Positions 34,294-44,412 of a stretch of 64,000 nucleotides of DNA are shown here, in pieces; within the stretch, counting starts at the first letter, position 1, and each line of letters starts with the position of its first letter. The DNA lies in contig CAVPUH010000012.1 in assembly GCA_963708795.1 (NCBI GenBank), positions 248,001 through 312,000 on the forward strand, read 5' to 3'. Both the position numbers and the translations under genes were made by a program. This stretch comes from DAIQRJ01 sp963708795 (lineage in GTDB: Bacteria > Actinomycetota > Actinomycetes > Propionibacteriales > DAIQRJ01). Under the pieces are notes generated by a model. It was not told the DNA's origin. It saw nothing but the letters and a program-made list of their open reading frames with translations, and did no database searches.

Positions 34294-37200
34294 TTGCTTG
34301 ACGCTCATTTCTTCGAGGAACTCAAGATCGGCCTCGCCGGCGCCGACGCGATTCGCGCCTGGTCGCACGGTGAGGTCAAGAAGCCCGAGACCATCAACTA
34401 CCGCACCCTGAAGCCGGAGAAGGACGGACTCTTCTGCGAGAAGATCTTCGGCCCGACCCGGGACTGGGAGTGCTACTGCGGCAAGTACAAGCGCGTCCGG
34501 TACAAGGGCATCATCTGCGAGCGTTGTGGCGTCGAGGTCACCCGCTCGAAGGTGCGTCGTGAGCGGATGGGCCACATCGAGCTGGCCGCACCGGTCACGC
34601 ACATCTGGTACTTCAAGGGCGTGCCGTCGCGGCTGGGTTACCTGCTCGACGTCGCCCCGAAGGACCTCGAGAAGGTCATCTACTTCGCGGCCTACATGAT
34701 CACGTGGGTCGACGACGAGGCCCGCACCCGCGAGCTCCCGTCGCTCGAGGCCCGTGTGGACGTGGAGCGCAAGAACATCGAGTCGCGCCGTGACGCCGAC
34801 ATCGAGTCGCGCATGCACAAGCTCGAGGAGGACCTCGGCACGCTCGAGGCCGAGGGCGCGAAGGCCGACATCCGTCGCAAGACGAAGGAAGGCGCCGAGC
34901 GCGAACTCAAGCAGCTGCGTGACCGCAGCCAGCGTGAGCTCGACCGCCTCGACGAGGTGTGGACGCGCTTCAAGAACCTCAAGGTCGCCGACCTCGAGGG
35001 CGACGAGGTGCTCTACCGCGACATGAAGATGCGCTTCGGTCGTTTCTTCGCCGGCTACATGGGTGCGGAGGCGATCCAGAAGCGTCTGGAGAGCTTCGAC
35101 CTGCAGGCCGAGTCGGAGATCCTCCGCGAGATCATCCTGACGGGCAAGGGTCAGAAGAAGACCCGCGCCCTCAAGCGGCTGAAGGTCGTGTCCGCGTTCC
35201 TGCAGACCGACAACAGCCCGCTCGGCATGGTGCTCGACGCCGTTCCGGTGATCCCGCCGGACCTGCGCCCGATGGTCCAGCTCGACGGTGGCCGGTTCGC
35301 CACCTCCGACCTGAACGACCTGTACCGCCGCGTGATCAACCGGAACAACCGCCTCAAGCGTCTTCTCGACCTCGGTGCGCCCGAGATCATCGTGAACAAC
35401 GAGAAGCGGATGCTCCAGGAGTCCGTCGACAACCTGTTCGACAACGGCCGTCGCGGCCGTCCGGTGACCGGCCCGGGCAACCGCCCGCTCAAGTCGCTGT
35501 CGGACATGTTGAAGGGCAAGCAGGGCCGGTTCCGTCAGAACCTGCTCGGCAAGCGCGTCGACTACTCGGGTCGATCGGTCATCGTCGTGGGCCCGCAGCT
35601 CAAGCTCCACCAGTGCGGCCTGCCCAAGCCGATGGCGCTCGAGCTGTTCAAGCCGTTCGTGATGAAGCGTCTGGTCGAGCTCAACCACGCCCAGAACATC
35701 AAGAGCGCCAAGCGCATGGTCGAGCGTCAGCGCTCGGTCGTGTGGGACGTGCTCGAAGAGGTCATCGCCGAGCACCCCGTGCTGCTGAACCGCGCGCCCA
35801 CCCTGCACCGACTGGGTATCCAGGCGTTCGAGCCGCAGCTGATCGAGGGCAAGGCCATCCAGATCCACCCGCTCGTCTGCGCGGCGTTCAACGCCGACTT
35901 CGACGGGGACCAGATGGCGGTGCACCTGCCGCTGTCCGCCGAGGCTCAGGCCGAGGCGCGGGTGCTGATGCTCTCGACGAACAACATCCTCAAGCCGGCC
36001 GACGGTTCGCCGGTCACGCTGCCCACGCACGACATGGTCATCGGCATCTACTTCCTGTCGATGGACTCCGAGCGTCAGGTCGGCGCCGGACGCTCGTTCT
36101 CCTCGGTCTCCGAGGCGATCATGGCGTTCGACCGCGGTGAGCTCGGGATGCAGAGCAAGGTCAACATCGGCTTCACCGGTGTCGTCCCGCCGGAGAACTG
36201 GGAAGCGCCGGAAGGCTGGGTGCCGGGTCAGTCCGTCACGCTGCCGACGACGCTGGGCCGTGCCATCTTCAACGAGACGCTGCCGAGCGACTACCCGTTC
36301 GTCAACGTCGAGGTGGGCAAGAAGCAGCTCGGCCGGATCGTCAACGACCTCGCCGAGAAGTACCCGAAGGTCGCCGTGGCCGAGTGCCTCGACAACCTGA
36401 AGAACACCGGCTTCTACTGGGCCACCCGTTCGGGCCTGACGATCGGCATCGAAGACGCCGTGACCCCGGCCAGCAAGGGTGAGATCCTGGCCCGCTACGA
36501 GGACAAGGCGGCCAAGGTCCAGCGCGAGTTCGAGCGTGGTCTCATCACCGACCAGGAGCGCCGTCAGGAGCTCATCGAGGTGTGGACGCAGGCGAGCAAC
36601 GAGGTCCAGGACGCCATGGAGGAGGGGTTCGACAAGCTGAACCCGATCTTCATGATGGTCAACTCGGGTGCCCGCGGGAACATGCTCCAGGTCAAGCAGA
36701 TCTCCGGCATGTTGGGCCTGGTGGCGAACCCGAAGGGCGAGATCATCCCGCGCCCGATCAAGTCGAACCTGCGCGAGGGCATGACCGTCCTCGAGTACTT
36801 CATCGCCACGCACGGTGCCCGCAAGGGGCTGGCCGACACCGCTCTGCGGACGGCCGACTCGGGCTACCTGACACGTCGACTCGTCGACGTCAGCCAGGAC
36901 GTCATCGTGCGCGACGAGGACTGCGGGACCGAACGTGGTCTGGTCAAGCAGATCGCGACCCAGGGCAAGAACGGGCTCGTCAAGGTCGACAACATCGAGA
37001 CCTCGGTGTACTCGCGGGTCCTGGCCGAGGATGCTCTCGGCCCGGACGGTGAGGTCGTCCTGCCGGCTCGCAGCGAGCTCGGATCGATCGACGTCGACCT
37101 CCTGGTCGCCGCCGGCGTCACCTCGGTGCGCATCCGATCCGTTCTCACCTGCGACTCCAAGGTGGGCACGTGCGCCAACTGCTACGGCCGGTCGCTCGCG

Positions 37201-38157
37201 ACCAGCCAGCTCGTCGACATCGGCGAGGCAGTCGGCATCGTCGCCGCGCAGTCGATCGGTGAGCCCGGGACGCAGCTGACCATGCGGACGTTCCACACCG
37301 GCGGTGCCGCCGGTGAGGACATCACCCACGGTCTGCCGCGTGTCGTCGAGCTCTTCGAGGCGCGTCAGCCGAAGGGCAAGGCGCCGATCTCGGAGGTCGA
37401 GGGACGCGTCGAGATCGAGGATGCCGAGCGCAGCCGCAAGATCATCGTGATCCCCGACGACGGTGCCGAGCCGATCGCCTTCCCGGTGAGCAAGCGGCTC
37501 CGTCTGCTGGTGCGCGACGGCGAGCACGTCGGCGTCGGGCAGCAGCTGACCGTCGGCAAGCCAGACCCCGCGGACGTCCTGCGGGTGCTGGGTGTCCGTG
37601 CGGTGCAGCAGCACCTGGTGGACGAGGTCCAGGAGGTCTACCGCCTCCAGGGCGTGACCATCCACGACAAGCACATCGAGATCATCATCCGGCAGATGCT
37701 CCGCCGGGTGACGGTGATCGAGTCGGGTGACGCCGCGCTGTTGACCGGTGACCTGGTCGAGCGGCTGAACTTCGAGGCGGAGAACCGTCGTGTCGTCGCC
37801 GAGGGCGGTACGCCGGCCTCGGGTCGTCCGGTGCTGATGGGCATCACCAAGGCATCGCTGGCCACTGAGTCGTGGCTGTCGGCGGCGTCGTTCCAGGAGA
37901 CCACCAAGGTGCTCACGGAGGCCGCGATCCACGGCCGCCGCGACTCCCTGCGCGGGCTCAAGGAGAACGTCATCATCGGCAAGCTCATCCCGGCGGGTAC
38001 CGGTCTCGACCGGTACCGCAACGTCCGGGTCGAGCCCACCGAGGAGGCCAAGGCCGCCCTGTACTCGATGGTCGGGTATGAGCCGTACGACTACGACTTC
38101 GGTCCGTCGACGAGCGCAGCCGTCCCGCTGGACGACTACGACCTCGGCAGCTTCTAG
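34294..38157 (+). CDS. rpoC: DNA-directed RNA polymerase subunit beta'
   Basis: A 1287-residue beta' subunit starting with TTG at 34294 after GAGGAAGG. The N-terminal zinc ribbon CYCGKYKRVRYKGIICERC is near residue 60. The catalytic NADFDGD is at 533-539, with Mg-binding Asp at 535, 537 and 539. The second zinc-binding cluster (CDSKVGTCANC) is near 952. It is cotranscribed with rpoB and ends in a strong terminator. Confidence 0.97.
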   Translation: MLDAHFFEELKIGLAGADAIRAWSHGEVKKPETINYRTLKPEKDGLFCEKIFGPTRDWECYCGKYKRVRYKGIICERCGVEVTRSKVRRERMGHIELAAPVTHIWYFKGVPSRLGYLLDVAPKDLEKVIYFAAYMITWVDDEARTRELPSLEARVDVERKNIESRRDADIESRMHKLEEDLGTLEAEGAKADIRRKTKEGAERELKQLRDRSQRELDRLDEVWTRFKNLKVADLEGDEVLYRDMKMRFGRFFAGYMGAEAIQKRLESFDLQAESEILREIILTGKGQKKTRALKRLKVVSAFLQTDNSPLGMVLDAVPVIPPDLRPMVQLDGGRFATSDLNDLYRRVINRNNRLKRLLDLGAPEIIVNNEKRMLQESVDNLFDNGRRGRPVTGPGNRPLKSLSDMLKGKQGRFRQNLLGKRVDYSGRSVIVVGPQLKLHQCGLPKPMALELFKPFVMKRLVELNHAQNIKSAKRMVERQRSVVWDVLEEVIAEHPVLLNRAPTLHRLGIQAFEPQLIEGKAIQIHPLVCAAFNADFDGDQMAVHLPLSAEAQAEARVLMLSTNNILKPADGSPVTLPTHDMVIGIYFLSMDSERQVGAGRSFSSVSEAIMAFDRGELGMQSKVNIGFTGVVPPENWEAPEGWVPGQSVTLPTTLGRAIFNETLPSDYPFVNVEVGKKQLGRIVNDLAEKYPKVAVAECLDNLKNTGFYWATRSGLTIGIEDAVTPASKGEILARYEDKAAKVQREFERGLITDQERRQELIEVWTQASNEVQDAMEEGFDKLNPIFMMVNSGARGNMLQVKQISGMLGLVANPKGEIIPRPIKSNLREGMTVLEYFIATHGARKGLADTALRTADSGYLTRRLVDVSQDVIVRDEDCGTERGLVKQIATQGKNGLVKVDNIETSVYSRVLAEDALGPDGEVVLPARSELGSIDVDLLVAAGVTSVRIRSVLTCDSKVGTCANCYGRSLATSQLVDIGEAVGIVAAQSIGEPGTQLTMRTFHTGGAAGEDITHGLPRVVELFEARQPKGKAPISEVEGRVEIEDAERSRKIIVIPDDGAEPIAFPVSKRLRLLVRDGEHVGVGQQLTVGKPDPADVLRVLGVRAVQQHLVDEVQEVYRLQGVTIHDKHIEIIIRQMLRRVTVIESGDAALLTGDLVERLNFEAENRRVVAEGGTPASGRPVLMGITKASLATESWLSAASFQETTKVLTEAAIHGRRDSLRGLKENVIIGKLIPAGTGLDRYRNVRVEPTEEAKAALYSMVGYEPYDYDFGPSTSAAVPLDDYDLGSF

Positions 38158-38190
38158 GCCGCGGCTCGCAGCTCGACACATCACGCCGAA

Positions 38191-38221
38191 GGGCGGTCAC
38201 CCGAGAGGGTGGCCGCCTTTC
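38191..38221 (+). terminator. Intrinsic terminator after rpoC
   Basis: GGCGGTCACCC pairs with GGGTGGCCGCC around a GAGA tetraloop (38192-38217), followed by TTTCGTGTT. It ends the rpoBC transcript. Confidence 0.9.
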
Positions 38222-38332
38222 GTGTTGCCTGGCCGCGTGACCCCAACGCCGGTCGGGCCTGTGGACAACACCGGCGCCCGGGTCGACGCGGCCGCCTAGG
38301 GTCGACGGACCACCTTCTGAGAGGGGTCCATC

Positions 38333-39145
38333 GTGGCTCACCCGGCCGACCTGGCCGACCTGGCTGACCTGAACCGACTGACCGCCGAGCTCGCCGGTCT
38401 CAGCCACGGGTTCGGAGCAGCGCAGCGGTCGCTCGCCGAACCGGCCGAGGGGTCCGACGCCACCGGTGCGATCACCGTCCTGCTCGACGAGCGGGGACGC
38501 GTGGCCGCCGTCCGACCATCGTCGCGCTGGCGCCGGCTCATCGCCGGCGATCAGGTCGGGGAGGCCGTCGTCGAGGCGGCCCAGGCGGCCCTGGTCGCTC
38601 GGCTGGACCGCTGGTCCGAGATCCTCGATGCTCAGCCGACGATCGGGGCCGACGATCAGAGTGTGGCGGTCGAGTCGCATCTCCAGTCGGCTACCGATCT
38701 GACCGCAGCCCGCACCGACGCCCCGTTCGTCGACGTCCTCGGACTCGTCGGCGAGGTGACGTCGGCGCTCGGCCAGGCGATGGAGGCCGCCGACCGGTCG
38801 CTTCGCCCGCCCGAGTCCGGCTCGGGCGGAGACGTCAGCGTGCTTGATCCCGCCACGACGATCGGGTCCCGGCCGGTCGTCGTCCACCTGGACCCGGGCG
38901 CGGCGGTCGACCGCGTGGACATCGAGATGCGCTGGCTGTCCGGGGCCGATCGGGGCCGGCTCGCCGGCGGCCTGACCGACGCGTTCGCGCGGGCCTACGA
39001 AGCGGCGGACCGATCAGCCGAGCGAGAGGCCGGAACGTCGGGAGACGCGGCCGCCGCCGACAACCTGACCCCCATGTCCGCGGAGCTCACTGCACTCGTC
39101 CGTGACCCGGCAGGCGTCCTCGCCGCCTTCGCCGCCCACCTCTGA
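38333..39145 (+). CDS. YbaB/EbfC-like two-domain protein of a WXG100-type cassette
   Basis: A 270-residue protein. Residues about 10-90 (helix, then GAITVLLDERGRVAAVRPSS, then a long helix) and 170-225 (PVVVHLDPGAAVDRVDIEM, then a helix) each look like a YbaB/EbfC-type alpha-beta unit. In actinobacteria such proteins often sit beside WXG100 genes. The start is GTG at 38333 with a GAGAGGGG ribosome binding site. It is the first gene of a four-gene run in the rpoC-rpsL interval. The family match is by pattern only, and the function is unknown; DNA binding or a chaperone-like role in type VII secretion are both possible. Confidence 0.6.
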   Translation: MAHPADLADLADLNRLTAELAGLSHGFGAAQRSLAEPAEGSDATGAITVLLDERGRVAAVRPSSRWRRLIAGDQVGEAVVEAAQAALVARLDRWSEILDAQPTIGADDQSVAVESHLQSATDLTAARTDAPFVDVLGLVGEVTSALGQAMEAADRSLRPPESGSGGDVSVLDPATTIGSRPVVVHLDPGAAVDRVDIEMRWLSGADRGRLAGGLTDAFARAYEAADRSAEREAGTSGDAAAADNLTPMSAELTALVRDPAGVLAAFAAHL

Positions 39146-39160
39146 TCGGAGTCCGCACCG

Positions 39161-39475
39161 ATGGCACCCCCTGACCCGAAGGTCGTCAAGGCCGCGATCG
39201 CCACGCTCGGCCGCGCCGGTACCGAGTGGACCGAACGCGGCGACGACCTCACCGGCATCCCCGCCACGATGGGTGACCTCGACATGACCGGTCTCCAGAT
39301 GGGCCTCGCCGCGCCGATCCACGGCGTCTATCAGCAGATCTACGTCGGCATCAGGCGCTTGATGGGGGAGGCGGGGACCGTCGCCGACGACATCGGTGCC
39401 GCGCTGACGACCTCCGCGAAGGCCTACGCCGAGGACGAGTCCGACAACATCCACGCCCTGAAGCAGCTCTGGTGA
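39161..39475 (+). CDS. EspC/WXG100-like putative type VII secretion substrate
   Basis: A 104-residue all-helical protein without a signal peptide. It shows two helices and a C-terminal tail in which Y89-x-x-x-E93 (YAEDE) matches the general YxxxD/E type VII secretion signal. The size and pattern resemble the EspC/ESX-1 secretion-associated family. The central Gly/Pro-rich turn expected between the helices may be AAPIHG at about 50-55. It has a GGAG ribosome binding site and follows the YbaB-like gene by 15 bases. No ESX ATPase lies in this window, so export is inferred. Confidence 0.6.
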   Translation: MAPPDPKVVKAAIATLGRAGTEWTERGDDLTGIPATMGDLDMTGLQMGLAAPIHGVYQQIYVGIRRLMGEAGTVADDIGAALTTSAKAYAEDESDNIHALKQLW

Positions 39476-39531
39476 ACCACCGGGCCCATCCGCCGCCCGC
39501 TGTGCACCGCCGAACACCCGAGGAGATCGCG

Positions 39532-40344
39532 ATGACGACGACACCGCTGCCCACCACACCCGATCAGATCCAGGAGCTCGTGCAGCGGATCGAGGACGCG
39601 TTGCAGAGCGGTGCGGATCTCGTCAACGGGATCATCGACCGCGTCATCGGCTTCCTGGACTGGCTGCCCGGGTTCATCAGCGACCGGGTCATCCCGTGGC
39701 TGCGACGCCTGGGGGAGGCCGTCCAGGGCTTCTTCGCGAAGGTCCTCGAGTTCCTCGAGGGCGTCGCGTTCCCGGTGTTCGCCTTCATCAAGGCCAACAG
39801 CTGGAACGACGAGGTGCGCAACCCGGTCCAGAAGGTGTCGGGCGAAGTGTCCGACGGAGCGCTGCACGTGGGCGACTACTGGCAGGGCCCGGCCTCGATC
39901 GCCTACACCAACGCACTGACGGCGCAGACGAAGGCCTACACCGAGGTGGGCGCGATCGTCGACGACCTGAAGCTGCGACTCTGGGCCGTCGCCGGTCTGA
40001 TCAGCGCGTTCTATGTCGCGTTGGCGGCCATCATCATCCAGTGGATCGGCGTGATGACGGCGTCCGCCGCGGCGACCGCGACCGGCGTCGGCGCCGTGGC
40101 CGGGGTGCCGGCAGCTGCCGCTGACACCGGCATCAGCGCCGCGGCCGTGCTGGCTCTGGTGGGAGCGACCGTCACCCTCGTCGCCGCCGAGGCCGAGTCC
40201 TTCACCAGGCTGAACGACCGCATCGCCACGAGCGCGGCGTTCCCTGCGGGGTCATGGCCGGTCGCGGTGTCGGCGGACACCGTGCTCTCCGACGGGAGCG
40301 TCTCCGACGCCGACGGACAGACCGACTGGCAGCTTCGTCGCTGA
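39532..40344 (+). CDS. WXG-motif membrane protein, putative type VII effector
   Basis: A 270-residue protein. Residues 1 to about 90 are amphipathic helices; W117-Q-G119 (VGDYWQGPASIAY) is a WxG-like turn followed by a helix with repeated Ala and Tyr as in WXG100 proteins. Hydrophobic helices follow at about 152-177 and 199-219, and the C-terminal tail (about 230-270) is hydrophilic. ATG at 39532 is chosen for AGGAGATC. I do not recognise a toxin or enzymatic domain. It lies 56 bases after the EspC-like gene. Confidence 0.6.
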   Translation: MTTTPLPTTPDQIQELVQRIEDALQSGADLVNGIIDRVIGFLDWLPGFISDRVIPWLRRLGEAVQGFFAKVLEFLEGVAFPVFAFIKANSWNDEVRNPVQKVSGEVSDGALHVGDYWQGPASIAYTNALTAQTKAYTEVGAIVDDLKLRLWAVAGLISAFYVALAAIIIQWIGVMTASAAATATGVGAVAGVPAAAADTGISAAAVLALVGATVTLVAAEAESFTRLNDRIATSAAFPAGSWPVAVSADTVLSDGSVSDADGQTDWQLRR

Positions 40345-40432
40345 TCACCGCGCCGCCTAGGGTGGGGTGCTCGGCGGCGTGGCGGTCGGGAACAGCCATG
40401 GCCGGGACCGCCCGAGCACAGGAGGAGCACCG

Positions 40433-40880
40433 GTGACAGTCGACGCCAACTCGCGCCAGATCGCCGAGGCGAGGGAACGCCAACTGCGGGTCGGCCTGGC
40501 CGCCGCCGGCGTCGCCGCCCTCCTCGGGATCGTCGCCGTGCCGGCACAGCCGGCCGCAGGCATCGTCGTGGCCCTGTCGGCGGGAATCGTGGCCGGGTCG
40601 ACTGCGCTGAGCATCCGCGGGTGGCGCGCGGCCACCGCCGTCTGGGCTGCCGGCGCCGACCCGCGTGTCACTGCGATCGGTCACCCTCCGAACCGGCGCC
40701 GCCGCGCTGTTCGCGCTTCTCGTGGCGCTGGCCGTCGCGATCGCGGTCGCGGTCCCCGCTCTCGTGCACCTGGCCGGCACGTGGACCTGGGTCGACCCGG
40801 TCCTGCTCGGCAGCGTGATCCTGTCCGCGGTGGCCGCGTCCGCCGGCGCCTTCCTGTGGGTGCGCGTCGCGGCCGCGTGA
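40433..40880 (+). pseudogene. Small four-helix membrane protein, apparent +1 frameshift
   Basis: From GTG at 40433 (GGAGGAG upstream) the product has helices at about 20-38 and 43-60 and then reaches WAAGADPRV, after which the frame turns Arg-rich and stays open into rpsL. In the +1 frame, from about 40665, LRTGAAALFALLVALAVAIAV and a further helix lead to TGA at 40880. Joining the halves gives about 148 residues with four helices. A separate 71-residue gene starting GTG at 40665 is an alternative. It is the last gene of the WXG-type cassette. Confidence 0.55.
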
Positions 40881-41251
40881 GCCGCAGGGCACGCAGCCCA
40901 CGCACCCGCCTGCAGCGAGGAGCTTGCGTCAACCGTTTTGACCGGCTCACCGGCGAGCGGGTAACCTCTTACCTTGTGCCTGGGGTGACCCAGGCCCTCA
41001 TGCGTGCCCGTCCTGGCACAGTCTCCACGCAGATCCCCCCGGGTCCCGCGGGTGGTCTGGAGCTCGATTCGGGTGAGCCACGCCGACACTCCCGAACGCG
41101 GGGGTCGAGGACAGGGTTGCCGCACTCCCACGCGTGCCGCATGCGGCGAGGTCTCGCGATGTTCGACGGCGTGAGGCTCGACAGTGCGGCCCGACAGCAC
41201 GATGCACCGATAAGAAGCACGAACCAACCGACAGAAGAGGGAAACGACGCG
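40881..41251 (+). promoter_or_regulatory. rpsL upstream region and promoter
   Basis: This 371-base stretch has no gene I can support. TTGACC at 40938-40943 and TAACCT at 40962-40967 (spacer 18) form the likely rpsL-rpsG-fusA promoter. GTCAA-n5-TTGAC at 40929-40943, a small inverted repeat, overlaps the -35. The leader would be about 275 bases. Confidence 0.6.
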
Positions 41252-41626
41252 GTGCCCACGATCCAGCAGCTGGTCCGCAAGGGCCGGCAGGACAAGGTGT
41301 CGAAGAACAAGACTGCGGCATTGAAGAACTCGCCGCAGCGTCGCGGGGTTTGCACCCGCGTGTTCACGACCACCCCCAAGAAGCCGAACTCAGCGCTCCG
41401 CAAGGTCGCGCGTGTGCGGCTCACGAGCGGCGTCGAGGTCACCGCCTACATCCCCGGCGTCGGCCACAACCTGCAGGAGCACTCGATGGTGCTCGTGCGC
41501 GGTGGCCGGGTTCGCGACCTCCCCGGTGTCCGGTACAAGATCGTCCGCGGCTCGCTCGACACCCAGGGCGTGAAGAACCGCAAGCAGGCACGCAGCCGTT
41601 ACGGCGCGAAGAAGGAGAAGAGCTAA
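41252..41626 (+). CDS. rpsL: 30S ribosomal protein S12
   Basis: A 124-residue protein, the decoding-centre protein next to h44/h18 of 16S rRNA. TPKKPNSALRK (with Lys43) is intact, but position 88 is Arg (GGRVRDLPG), where most bacteria have Lys; K88R is a known streptomycin resistance change. Residue 70 is Val (IPGVGHN) in place of the usual Glu. The start is GTG at 41252 after AGAAGAGGG. The stop overlaps rpsG by one base (TAATG). Confidence 0.96.
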   Translation: MPTIQQLVRKGRQDKVSKNKTAALKNSPQRRGVCTRVFTTTPKKPNSALRKVARVRLTSGVEVTAYIPGVGHNLQEHSMVLVRGGRVRDLPGVRYKIVRGSLDTQGVKNRKQARSRYGAKKEKS

Positions 41627-42096
41627 TGCCGCGCAGAGGTCCCGCCACCAAGCGCGCCCCGATCGTCGACCCGGTCTACGCGTCGCCGCTCGTGAGCCAG
41701 CTGATCAACAAGGTGCTGGTCAGCGGCAAGAAGCAGCGCGCGCAGTACATCGTCTACACCGCGCTCGAGGGCTGCCGGGAGAAGAACGGCACCGACCCCG
41801 TCGTCACCCTGCGCCGCGCGCTCGACAATGTGAAGCCGACCCTGGAGGTCAAGAGCCGCCGGGTCGGTGGCGCCACCTACCAGGTGCCGATCGAGGTCCG
41901 TCCGGGCCGCGCGAACACGCTCGCGCTGCGCTGGCTGATCAGCTACTCGCGCGCCCGTCGTGAGAAGACGATGGCCGAGCGTCTGATGAACGAGGTGCTC
42001 GACGCGAGCAACGGCCTCGGTGCCTCGGTCAAGCGACGCGAGGACACGCACCGCATGGCCGAGTCCAACAAGGCATTCGCGCACTACCGCTGGTAG
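41626..42096 (+). CDS. rpsG: 30S ribosomal protein S7
   Basis: A 156-residue protein of normal length, with the central stretch ARREKTMAERLMNEVLDASN and the C-terminal MAESNKAFAHYRW. It nucleates assembly of the 30S head. It is coupled to rpsL by a one-base overlap and followed by fusA after 138 bases. Confidence 0.97.
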   Translation: MPRRGPATKRAPIVDPVYASPLVSQLINKVLVSGKKQRAQYIVYTALEGCREKNGTDPVVTLRRALDNVKPTLEVKSRRVGGATYQVPIEVRPGRANTLALRWLISYSRARREKTMAERLMNEVLDASNGLGASVKRREDTHRMAESNKAFAHYRW

Positions 42097-42234
42097 TCCG
42101 CACCACCGCTGGCGACAGCGGTCGCAGCATCGGTTGGCCCGGTCACATCCGGGCCGTTCGAGCGGGCGGGTTCGGCGCCGTCACACCAGCACGCCGCCGA
42201 TCCGCCCCACCTACACGAGAGAAGGGATCCTCAG

Positions 42235-44346
<2,112 letters not shown>

Positions 44347-44412
44347 CCCGAGCCCCACCCCGGTCCATCCGCCCATCAGCGGAAACAGAACCCAGTAACA
44401 GGAGGAGCCCCC

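Noticed and set aside
32494..38184. Very long antisense frame opposite rpoB and rpoC
   Set aside because: It lies fully within rpoBC, has no ribosome binding site or known domain, and is a byproduct of high third-position GC on the coding strand. The same holds for the frame opposite fusA and tuf.
40665..40880. Independent 71-residue membrane protein gene
   Set aside because: It has a GTG start but no clear ribosome binding site, and joins naturally to the two helices encoded just upstream in another frame; kept only as an alternative.
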